A stretch of 64,000 nucleotides of DNA from Rhizobacter terrae (GTDB lineage Bacteria; Pseudomonadota; Gammaproteobacteria; Burkholderiales; Burkholderiaceae_C): contig NZ_QUSW01000007.1 in assembly GCF_003852895.1 (NCBI RefSeq), positions 62,001 to 126,000 on the forward strand, written 5' to 3'. Every line of letters starts with the position of its first letter. Positions within the stretch are counted from its first letter, which is position 1. This document shows positions 8,480 through 14,167 of the stretch, piece by piece. The notes under the pieces are model-generated. The model made no database searches. It saw nothing but the letters and a program-made list of their open reading frames with translations, and was not told the origin of the DNA. The position numbers and the translations under genes were made by a program.

Positions 8480-9282
8480 TGGAGCCGGTCCGCATTGCCA
8501 TCGCCGGGGCGTCCGGCCGCATGGGCCGCATGCTCATCGAGGCGGTGAGCGCTGCCGATGGCCTGGTGCTGGCCGGCGCACTGGATGTGGCCGGTTCGTC
8601 CGCCATCGGCCACGATGCCGAAGCCTTCCTCGGCAAGACCAGCGGCGTGGCCATCACCTCCGACCTGAAGGCCGGCCTGGCCAACGCCCAGGTGCTGATC
8701 GACTTCACCCGTCCCGACGGCACGATGGCCCACCTGGCCGCCTGCGAAGAACTGGGCGTGAAGCTGGTCATCGGCACGACTGGCTTCAACGAGGCGCAGA
8801 AGGCGCAGATTGCCGAGCACGGCAAGCGCGTGGCCATCATGATGGCGGCCAACATGAGTGTGGGCGTGAACGTGGTGCTCAAGCTGCTGCAGTCGGCAGC
8901 GCGCGCGCTCAACCAGGGCTTCGACATCGAAATCGTCGAGGCACACCACCGCCACAAGGTCGATGCGCCCAGCGGCACCGCGCTCGCCATGGGCGAAGCC
9001 GTGGCCGGCGCGCTGGGACGCGACCTCAAGGAATGCGCGGTGTACGGCCGCGAAGGCATCACCGGCGAGCGCGACCCGTCGACCATCGGTTTCGCCACGG
9101 TGCGCGGCGGCGACATCATCGGTGACCACACCGTGCTCTTCGCCGGCATCGGCGAGCGCATCGAGATCAGCCACAAGGCCACCAGCCGTGCCGTGTTTGC
9201 GCAGGGCGCCCTGCGGGCCGCGCGTTTCCTGGCCGGCCAACCCGCGGGCATCTACGGGATGGACCAGGTCCTCGGCTTCTGA
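8479..9282 (+). CDS. dapB: 4-hydroxy-tetrahydrodipicolinate reductase
   Basis: A 267-residue DapB. The N-terminal NAD(P)H-binding motif GASGRMGRM (about residues 10-18) and the catalytic signature [15 protein letters not shown] (about residues 154-168, with the catalytic His and Lys) are both intact. It reduces 4-hydroxy-tetrahydrodipicolinate in lysine and meso-diaminopimelate synthesis, in the cytoplasm. It is translationally coupled to bamE through a one-base overlap and followed by exbB after 28 bases. Confidence 0.96.
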   Translation: MEPVRIAIAGASGRMGRMLIEAVSAADGLVLAGALDVAGSSAIGHDAEAFLGKTSGVAITSDLKAGLANAQVLIDFTRPDGTMAHLAACEELGVKLVIGTTGFNEAQKAQIAEHGKRVAIMMAANMSVGVNVVLKLLQSAARALNQGFDIEIVEAHHRHKVDAPSGTALAMGEAVAGALGRDLKECAVYGREGITGERDPSTIGFATVRGGDIIGDHTVLFAGIGERIEISHKATSRAVFAQGALRAARFLAGQPAGIYGMDQVLGF

Positions 9283-9310
9283 CCCACAGCCCCCACAAGA
9301 AAGGCCACCG

Positions 9311-9973
9311 ATGAGCGGCTTGCAGCATTTTTGGCAACAAGGCGATGCCATCACCCGCAGCGTGGCGGTGCTCCTGCTGCTGATGTCCATCAGCGCCTGG
9401 GTGATGATCTTCTGGAAGGGCTGGCTGCTGCGCCGCGTGCGCGTGGACATCGAGCGCGCCGTGCCGGCCTTCTGGGCCGCGTCGGACCTGAACGCCGGCC
9501 GCGAGCGCCTGGTGGCGCTGGACCGCGAGGGTGTCCTGGAGCCTTTGCTGAGCGCCGCAATGGCCGCGCCCAACGCCAATACCCTGGAAGCCCGTGGCCA
9601 CGTCGACTCGCAGCTCACCCGCCGCCTGCGCGATGCGCTGCATGCGGTGCTGGCCCAGCTGCAGTACGGCCAGGTGCTGCTGGCGTCCATCGGCAGCACG
9701 GCGCCCTTCATCGGCCTGTTCGGCACCGTCTGGGGCATCTACAACGCGCTGGGCGCGATCTCTGCGGCAGGCGCCATCACCATCGAGCGCGTGTCAGGCC
9801 CGGTGGGCGAGGCGCTGGTGATGACTGCCGCTGGCCTGGCCGTGGCGATTCCCGCCGTGCTGGCCTACAACATCTTCGGCAAGCGCGTGGCGGCCAGCGA
9901 AGCCGACCTCGAAGGCTTCGCGCACGACCTGCGCGAGATGATCGCCGAGGTGCAGCAGCCCTCGGCCGCCTGA
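9311..9973 (+). CDS. exbB: MotA/TolQ/ExbB proton channel family protein
   Basis: A 220-residue inner membrane protein with three membrane segments: near residues 13-33, 125-150 (GQVLLASIGSTAPFIGLFGT) and 160-185 (EALVMTAAGLAVAIPAVLAY), which is the ExbB/TolQ arrangement. With ExbD it uses the proton motive force to energise TonB-dependent outer membrane transport. The ATG at 9311 is preceded by GAAAGG. ExbD follows 10 bases later. No tonB gene is present in the window, so the partner is elsewhere, or this pair serves another role. Confidence 0.92.
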   Translation: MSGLQHFWQQGDAITRSVAVLLLLMSISAWVMIFWKGWLLRRVRVDIERAVPAFWAASDLNAGRERLVALDREGVLEPLLSAAMAAPNANTLEARGHVDSQLTRRLRDALHAVLAQLQYGQVLLASIGSTAPFIGLFGTVWGIYNALGAISAAGAITIERVSGPVGEALVMTAAGLAVAIPAVLAYNIFGKRVAASEADLEGFAHDLREMIAEVQQPSAA

Positions 9974-9983
9974 GGACGCCGCC

Positions 9984-10400
<417 letters not shown>

Positions 10401-10697
10401 CTGAGAAGCGCGGCGCCGACCAGGTGTCGCTGCCGTGAGTCTCTTGCGCCCGCGTGGGTGAAACGAAATGCGCCCCGTATCCCCGGAGTTTCGACGAGCG
10501 CCCATCCGCGGCATGTGAGAAAGTCTTAACACCAGCACGCGAGAAGCCGTCTCGCGGCTGAACACCGACCCCCCGGTCTTCCTCGCGGTCGCCGCGGCTT
10601 TCTTCCCATCGAACAAGCTGCAACTTCACGAGCCGGTACTTCCCTGACACCGGCGATTCAACCGCATCTCACTTCGTGGCGACTAGAGACAGTCGCC
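10401..10697. other. Gene-free, highly structured left end of the accessory island
   Basis: No believable gene on either strand; the frames present are short and of poor composition. The plus strand holds several perfect hairpins in a row: CGCGAGA/TCTCGCG at 10538-10556, GCCGGT/ACCGGC at 10632-10654 and GGCGACT/AGTCGCC at 10678-10697. The last one abuts the hammerhead ribozyme at 10701. Together with the ribozyme and the element at 10767-10812 they look like one long structured RNA transcribed rightward. Confidence 0.6.
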
Positions 10698-10700
10698 AGC

Positions 10701-10764
10701 CATCCAGGCTGATGAGCCTTGACAAGGCGAAACCCGCGTCCGACCTGATGCTGGTCCCTGGATG
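10701..10764 (+). ncRNA. Type I hammerhead self-cleaving ribozyme
   Basis: All elements of the hammerhead fold are present. Stem I is a perfect 8 bp helix, CATCCAGG (10701-10708) with CCTGGATG (10757-10764). The core CTGATGA is at 10709-10715. Stem II is GCCTT/AAGGC (10716-10720 with 10724-10728), loop GAC. GAA is at 10729-10731. Stem III begins with the required A-U pair (10732-10755), continues ACC/GGT, has one C-U mismatch, then GCGTC/GATGC, and closes with a 6-base loop (10741-10746). The cleavage nucleotide is C10756, so the triplet is GUC. Stem I is the open helix, which defines type I. It lies 247 bases upstream of a small gene. No core position deviates from consensus. In-cell cleavage is predicted, not shown. 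Confidence 0.93.
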
Positions 10765-10766
10765 TT

Positions 10767-10812
10767 GCGCACCGCGGTGATTCGAATCACCTCCGCACAG
10801 GAAGCGGTGCGC
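10767..10812 (+). ncRNA. Structured element just 3' of the hammerhead ribozyme
   Basis: An outer 9 bp perfect stem, GCGCACCGC (10767-10775) with GCGGTGCGC (10804-10812), encloses an inner 16-base perfect palindrome GGTGATTCGAATCACC (10776-10791) and a short linker. The element begins two bases after stem I of the ribozyme, so it would form the 5' end region of the cleaved downstream RNA. The minus-strand hammerhead leader near 13726 is followed by a related arrangement beginning TTGCCCATCGCGG. Confidence 0.75.
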
Positions 10813-11010
10813 ATCCCCTGTCGGCCTTCCGTGGCCGGCGAAGGCGTCCGGGCCTTGCCTTGTGCGAAACAGGGAATGAGAAGAAGAGGTGGCATCAACT
10901 GATGAAGCGGATGGATGTGACTGTTGGGTCTTGGACCCCCACCACGTCCGGCTGCGTACCGAGAAGGGCCACAATGTGTGGAAAATCAAAAACAAGACTA
11001 GGAGCAGAAT

Positions 11011-11241
11011 ATGTCAAGAGACATCAGCAACAGCGTTTCAATCGCAACCTCAGCATTGTCAGGGCTAAAAACCAAGATTGACTCCATCTGTGCGGCTCGC
11101 AAGCGTGCCGGAAAGACCAACAAGATGATGAATCAAATCATGGTTGCGTCGGGTTCGGCCCTGAAGGTTGAACTCATTTTCCAAGACAATTCAACCGAAT
11201 CGGCCGAAATTCCAGCTGGCCAGTGGAGCTGGAAAAACTAG
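11011..11241 (+). CDS. Small protein of unknown function, island gene 1
   Basis: A 76-residue protein (begins MSRDISNSVS, ends AGQWSWKN) with a good ribosome binding site (AGGAG at about 11000-11004) 6 bases before the ATG. It has no signal peptide or membrane segment; the middle is basic (AARKRAGKTNKMMNQI) and the end is acidic then aromatic. Base composition is clearly less GC-rich than the flanking core genes. A strong terminator follows within 15 bases, so it is a single-gene unit behind the hammerhead leader. I do not recognise the family. Confidence 0.75.
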   Translation: MSRDISNSVSIATSALSGLKTKIDSICAARKRAGKTNKMMNQIMVASGSALKVELIFQDNSTESAEIPAGQWSWKN

Positions 11242-11255
11242 GAACGATGAGCAGA

Positions 11256-11283
11256 GAAGGCCGCGCAATGCGGCCTTCTTCGT
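11256..11283 (+). terminator. Rho-independent terminator after island gene 1
   Basis: Perfect 9 bp stem GAAGGCCGC / GCGGCCTTC (11256-11264 with 11270-11278), 5-base loop, then TTCGTTT. It begins 14 bases after the stop codon. Confidence 0.85.
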
Positions 11284-11297
11284 TTGTAGCCCAAGCC

Positions 11298-11537
11298 CCG
11301 GGCTTTGTTGACAAGAAGCCCGGAGCGGCGTCCAAACGCTGCGGCTCCGGGGAACAAATTCCGTCTGATCGGGAGCTCTTTTCGCCGTGCATGAAGCTGG
11401 AGTTCGCTCTAGAGTCTGTGGCATTGATCGACGGACATCATGCCCGTCATCGATCTCCCATCGCGGGAGTTTCCCAGCCTCACCTGATCCCTCATTGCAG
11501 GGCATCAAGCGTTTTACCGGTTCTCGCGCCGGCAGGC
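11298..11537 (+). ncRNA. Structured 5' leader of island gene 2 (non-hammerhead type)
   Basis: Gene-free region of about 335 bases with dense hairpins. CCGGGCTT/AAGCCCGG (11298-11305 with 11316-11323) competes with CCCGGAGC/GCTCCGGG starting at 11319, so two folds exclude each other. A UUCG-capped hairpin CTGGAG/CTCTAG lies near 11397-11412. Then follow a stem GATCGACGG / CCGTCATCGATC with a TCA bulge (about 11427-11456), the hairpin CTCCCATCGCGGGAG (11455-11469), and CCGG-loop-CCGG near 11518-11532. The block 11441-11473 is shared with the leader at 14630-14662 on the other strand (28 of 33 identical). Confidence 0.65.
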
Positions 11538-11577
11538 ATGAAGCGGTCCAATAATCAAAATCTTGAAGGAGATAAAA

Positions 11578-12099
11578 ATGAAAGCAGCTCGTTTTTTGAA
11601 GGGCGTAGAAGTGCTGGATTTGATGGGCAATGTTGAACCCATCGACGTCAGTCGCGAGCCACTGTATGAGGTTCGCGGCCGGCTTATCGAGGCTGGTTTG
11701 GCCGAGGCTGCGATGCTTGAGCCAGACCGCCCAGCAGATGCGGTCCTCCTTTGCGAGGCCTGCAACTGGGCCGCAAAGTCGGTCTCCGAAGAGTTCTACG
11801 AACTCAAGGGGCCGGCGGTGGACTCTGCAGCCGCTTTGGACTGCCAAAGCGGCTGGGATGGGAATGTGTTTTACCTGCACGCCGAAGGCGTAGGGGTGGC
11901 ATGTTTCCACGATCCCTTCGGGCAGATCCAATCTGAGGGGGTTTGGCCTCACCCTTGGAGCGGGGTAAGACGCCAGGATCTGGCCTTCCTGGCGATCAAG
12001 AGTCCGGCATTGCGCCGGCTCCTGGACCTCGCGACGAGGCCTGACGCGACGCTCAAAGCGTCGCACGTCTACCGCGCAGCTGTGCGGTTGGCGTCTTAA
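11578..12099 (+). CDS. Protein of unknown function, island gene 2
   Basis: A 173-residue soluble protein (starts MKAARFLKGVEVLDLMG, ends YRAAVRLAS). The ATG at 11578 is preceded by AAGGAG at a 6-base distance, which favours it over the in-frame upstream start at 11563. It has no signal peptide or membrane helix; it is rich in Glu/Leu/Ala with one Cys pair region (LLCEACNWA). A perfect terminator hairpin begins 8 bases after the stop. It sits behind its own long structured leader. I do not recognise a family. Confidence 0.75.
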   Translation: MKAARFLKGVEVLDLMGNVEPIDVSREPLYEVRGRLIEAGLAEAAMLEPDRPADAVLLCEACNWAAKSVSEEFYELKGPAVDSAAALDCQSGWDGNVFYLHAEGVGVACFHDPFGQIQSEGVWPHPWSGVRRQDLAFLAIKSPALRRLLDLATRPDATLKASHVYRAAVRLAS

Positions 12100-12106
12100 G
12101 TCGAGT

Positions 12107-12129
12107 GCCTGACGGACCATCCGTCAGGC
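12107..12129 (+). terminator. Terminator hairpin after island gene 2
   Basis: Perfect 10 bp stem GCCTGACGGA / TCCGTCAGGC (12107-12116 with 12120-12129) with a 3-base loop. The T tract is weak (CTCGGCTTCTTTCC), so part of the strength comes from the stem. Confidence 0.75.
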
Positions 12130-12446
12130 CTCGGCTTCTTTCCGTTGTCTGTGGGCGTTGCGGTCTGGTTTGCCAAGTTCACGTGTTCGCGGAACTTGGA
12201 GAGCGTGCTTACCGCATGCCGTAACCACATCGGGCTGCCTGGCAAGAGTTGGCTCAAGGGCAAACTCTGCGATGGATGCGATCCGGCTTAGCGTGCGGGG
12301 AGTGAATACCATCTGTGGCTGCACCTGCGATTGGACGCGCTGGTCGCAAATGCGTGGATGGCGCGCATATGCGCATGGAAGTGTGATGTCGCCCGAGTCC
12401 GACACAGCCCCTTGTGGGAACTGTATCGGACTGGACTTCGAAGTCA
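12130..12446. other. Spacer between two convergent island genes
   Basis: No supported gene. A 107-codon minus-strand frame starts with GTG overlapping the stop of island gene 3 (TAGTG) but has poor composition and runs into the terminator at 12107, so I do not call it. A long imperfect hairpin AGTCCGA..TCGGACT (12396-12432) with an inner ACAG/CTGT step lies 15 bases beyond the minus-strand gene stop and may end its transcript. The 12-base palindrome GCGCATATGCGC is present near 12363-12374. Confidence 0.5.
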
Positions 12447-13061
12447 CTAGGCGACGAGAGCTTTCAACTCGTCAAGTGACATCTTTTTCTTGCCACTTAG
12501 AGCGTCTCGAGCTTTGGAGGCGCGATCACGTACCTCCTGGGCTTCGATCCGGGAAGCTTCAGCTTTTTCAAGCGCTGACACTTCCACTGCAACGGCAGCA
12601 AGCTCGCGCTGAGCTGCTGCCAATTCTTCCTGAGCCCGCAGAAGCTCCTGCAGGATCGGCTCAGCCGGCTGGGCATATTCCAACTCGGCCTTGTCCAACC
12701 GTTCGGTTGTCTTTTGCCAAGTTGCGCGAATGAACCGTTCCACAGCATTTGGTTCCAGGTCCAGAGATCCAGTGAACTCTTCAATGGCCGCTACCCAAGT
12801 TTGGGCATCCAGCCAATTCCCGGTCCCCCAGGATTGAGACCGCGTGAAAGGCAACACGCCGTCAGGCGTCTCGATCTCCCACTCAGTTTTGGACCACTTC
12901 CCATTCTTTTGGTACGTGGATTTAATGATCTGGACAACACCTGGAAGGGCCTGACCCTCAAACTTAAAAATTACTTGTTTGCCGTCCCCGGTCCTAGCTG
13001 CCAGCAGATTAATGTGATGCAGCCCGCGGCTGCCAATTCCATCATTGAAGGTAGTTTTCAT
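12447..13061 (-). CDS. Protein of unknown function with C-terminal coiled coil, island gene 3
   Basis: A 204-residue protein. The ATG at 13061 follows GGGAGAAG at good spacing and is preferred over the in-frame ATG at 13145. The N-terminal half (about 1-125) is a globular domain rich in Trp and Thr (YQKNGKWSKTEWEIETPDG). From about residue 128 to 195 it is almost pure heptad-like helix (LLRAQEELAAAQRELAAVAV and KAEASRIEAQEVRDRASKAR), a clear coiled coil. No membrane segment or signal peptide. It is the last gene of a minus-strand unit headed by the second hammerhead-like leader, though a hairpin at 13118-13163 separates it from the preceding gene. Family not recognised. Confidence 0.75.
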   Translation of the reverse strand: MKTTFNDGIGSRGLHHINLLAARTGDGKQVIFKFEGQALPGVVQIIKSTYQKNGKWSKTEWEIETPDGVLPFTRSQSWGTGNWLDAQTWVAAIEEFTGSLDLEPNAVERFIRATWQKTTERLDKAELEYAQPAEPILQELLRAQEELAAAQRELAAVAVEVSALEKAEASRIEAQEVRDRASKARDALSGKKKMSLDELKALVA

Positions 13062-13117
13062 TTTCTTCTCCCATGCAAAAAAGGAAGAGACCGGCATAGG
13101 CCAAGTCTCAGTTGAGT

Positions 13118-13163
13118 AAAAAAGGAGGTACATGAAGCCGCGCATTGCTGCATGGCTTCATGT
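13118..13163 (-). terminator. Rho-independent terminator between minus-strand island genes
   Basis: On the minus strand, 10 bp perfect stem ACATGAAGCC / GGCTTCATGT (13163-13154 with 13139-13130), 14-base loop, followed by ACCTCC and a run of six T (13123-13118). It lies just after the stop of the 13169 frame and should limit transcription into island gene 3. Confidence 0.8.
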
Positions 13164-13168
13164 GGTGA

Positions 13169-13411
13169 TCAGTTGAGATCAAACTGCTCAATCTCATCTG
13201 AGGAACATGGAATGGTGAATTCCGTTTCCACCCCCATTTGAAGCTGATCAATAGCTTCAAGGAACTTTAATGTTCCCAGAAAGGATAGGGAAAAACGTTT
13301 CCCTTTCTCCTTCATTGGAACCATTCCTAGAATCCCGAGCAACTCGGCCCGCGTTGCGTTCTTCCTGCGAAGAACTAGAGGCAACGCAATAATTCGGTCC
13401 CCGTTCTTCAA
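13169..13411 (-). CDS. C-terminal cytoplasmic part of a split small membrane protein, island gene 4b
   Basis: An open frame of 80 codons whose only early start is a TTG at 13411 that overlaps the stop of the preceding 52-residue frame (TTGA). Its sequence (RRKNATRAELLGILGMVP, then KRFSLSFLGTLKFLEAI) reads as a folded domain and joins smoothly onto the end of the preceding frame. One extra T in the run at 13410-13415 would fuse the two into a single protein of about 132 residues. I therefore treat it as the second half of one gene, made either by slippage at the T run, by coupled re-initiation, or no longer made if the shift is a mutation. No family assigned. Confidence 0.6.
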   Translation of the reverse strand: MKNGDRIIALPLVLRRKNATRAELLGILGMVPMKEKGKRFSLSFLGTLKFLEAIDQLQMGVETEFTIPCSSDEIEQFDLN

Positions 13412-13566
13412 AAAACCTTGATCTTTTGATCAAGGCGGTTAATTTCTGCCAGCTCGCGCTTCTGTCCAATTTTGACCTGCATCCAAGTCAAAATAGCAAA
13501 AACTCCAGCTGCCATACCAAACACATTACTGCAATTTCCAATAAACTCAAGAATTGATTGCAACAT
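13408..13566 (-). CDS. Short single-pass membrane protein (52 aa), island gene 4a
   Basis: A 52-codon frame starting with ATG at 13566, six bases after an AGGAG ribosome binding site (CTAGGAGACGAAA). Residues about 8-30 form one hydrophobic helix (FGMAAGVFAILTWMQV is its core), followed by a basic tail KIGQKRELAEINRLDQKIK, which predicts an N-out, C-in topology. The frame ends GTT TTT TGA inside a six-T run directly after a terminator-like hairpin. It is the first gene downstream of the minus-strand hammerhead leader. It is probably the N-terminal half of the protein continued by the 13169-13411 frame. Confidence 0.7.
   Translation of the reverse strand: MLQSILEFIGNCSNVFGMAAGVFAILTWMQVKIGQKRELAEINRLDQKIKVF
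13410..13435 (-). promoter_or_regulatory. Hairpin plus T6 run inside the split gene: possible slippage or attenuation site
   Basis: On the minus strand, an 8 bp perfect stem CCTTGATC/GATCAAGG (13435-13428 with 13423-13416), AAAA loop, is followed at once by six T (13415-13410). This has the form of an intrinsic terminator but lies inside coding sequence, at the exact junction of the two frames. Stem-loop-stimulated transcriptional slippage on poly-U is a known recoding mechanism in bacterial mobile elements. Confidence 0.6.
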
Positions 13567-13569
13567 TTT

Positions 13570-13725
13570 CGTCTCCTAGATTAATAAAATTAAAAGTACC
13601 TCAGAAAGAATGTGCGAACATCTTTCTGAATTACCTCAATCAACATTCCAGGCCGTAGGCCCGAGTCGATGCTTCTCCGCGATGGAGGCCCACTCATCAC
13701 CCGCGATGGGCAAGGAGCAAAAGGG
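13570..13725 (-). ncRNA. Leader RNA downstream of the second hammerhead-like motif
   Basis: Gene-free stretch between the ribozyme-like motif and the start of the small membrane protein gene. Read on the minus strand it begins TTGCCCATCGCGG and can form GCCCA/TGGGC around 13713-13690, then the hairpin CTCCATCGCGGAG (about 13688-13676), then GGGCC/GGCC near 13663-13651. The CTCC-loop-GGAG hairpin is also found in the leaders of the other island genes. The last 60 bases are AT-rich and unstructured up to the ribosome binding site. Confidence 0.55.
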
Positions 13726-13785
13726 CAATCGAGACCTCGATGAATTGGGTGAGGTTTCGCCTCGTGAAGGCTCGTCGGTCGACTT
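13726..13785 (-). ncRNA. Diverged type I hammerhead ribozyme-like motif
   Basis: Minus strand. The core heptamer is CCGACGA (13778-13772), matching CUGAUGA except position 4 (U to C) and the tolerant position 7. Stem II GCCTT/GAGGC (13771-13767 with 13763-13759) has a U-G pair next to its 3-base loop. GAA (13758-13756) follows. Stem III ACCTC/GAGGT (13755-13751 with 13738-13734) is perfect and includes the required A-U pair. The cleavage triplet is GUC with C at 13733. Stem I pairs 13784-13779 with 13732-13727 (six pairs, one G-U). Twenty-one of 24 bases across core and stem II match the plus-strand ribozyme. Position 4 is normally invariant, so activity may be weak or lost. Confidence 0.75.
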
Positions 13786-14120
13786 GTCTCCACTCGCAGA
13801 TGTGCAACTGGGAGGCGGCAGGGCGCCGCAGCGTCGTAGGGTATGTGTCCCGGAGAGGTGCTGACCGCTTGGGCGGCAGGCGCCGGAGGCCGTTGATTTC
13901 ACCTGCAGGACATCGAGCAGGGTTGAATCAGGTTAAGGCTCTGCCCCTTCAGTCGCCACCGCAAATCACGCAAAGAGAAGGCTGTTTTTACAGCCGCAAT
14001 TGGGGAGTTTCCACTGGTACAGCGGCATCGCGTTGGCCACGATATTGCTCCGACAACTGCCGTCGTTCTTGTCCGCACAACAGATGTGCACTCGGCATTA
14101 TCCCATATCTGCGATATGCG
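13786..14120. other. Gene-free region between two minus-strand island units
   Basis: No supported gene. It must hold the promoter of the minus-strand unit that starts with the hammerhead-like leader. Two near-identical GC-rich direct repeats occur on the plus strand, GGCGGCAGGGCGCCG at 13814-13828 and GGCGGCAGGCGCCG at 13872-13885. A hairpin GGCTGT/ACAGCC with a TTTT loop lies at 13980-13995. From about 14090 the sequence becomes AT-rich. Confidence 0.5.
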
Positions 14121-14158
14121 AAAAATAAAAGGGACGGATCTCTCGATCGGTCCCTTTT
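14121..14158 (-). terminator. Rho-independent terminator of island gene 5
   Basis: On the minus strand, stem AAAAGGGAC/GTCCCTTTT (14158-14150 with 14135-14127) with an inner GATC/GATC step and GAGA loop, followed by ATTTTT. It begins 10 bases after the stop codon. The A/T flanks make it usable in both directions. Confidence 0.9.
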
Positions 14159-14167
14159 AAGTTCCAG

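Noticed and set aside
10776..10791. TTCGAAT inside the palindrome suggested a tRNA T-arm and a possible tRNA gene
   Set aside because: The closing G-C pair of a T-arm is missing, and no acceptor, D or anticodon arms fit the flanks. The motif is part of the extended stem after the ribozyme.
10860..11081. 73-codon frame overlapping the start of island gene 1
   Set aside because: Wrong frame relative to the well-positioned AGGAG and ATG at 11011, and poor amino acid composition.
11290..11330. CCCAAGCCCCGGGC and AAGCCCGG resemble the conserved loop of twister ribozymes
   Set aside because: The other conserved twister segments and the pseudoknot partners are not found nearby; the sequence is explained by simple competing hairpins.
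12124..12447. 107-codon minus-strand frame whose GTG overlaps the stop of island gene 3
   Set aside because: Composition is Arg/Pro/Gln-rich and irregular, there is no ribosome binding site, and the frame runs into the terminator of the convergent gene.
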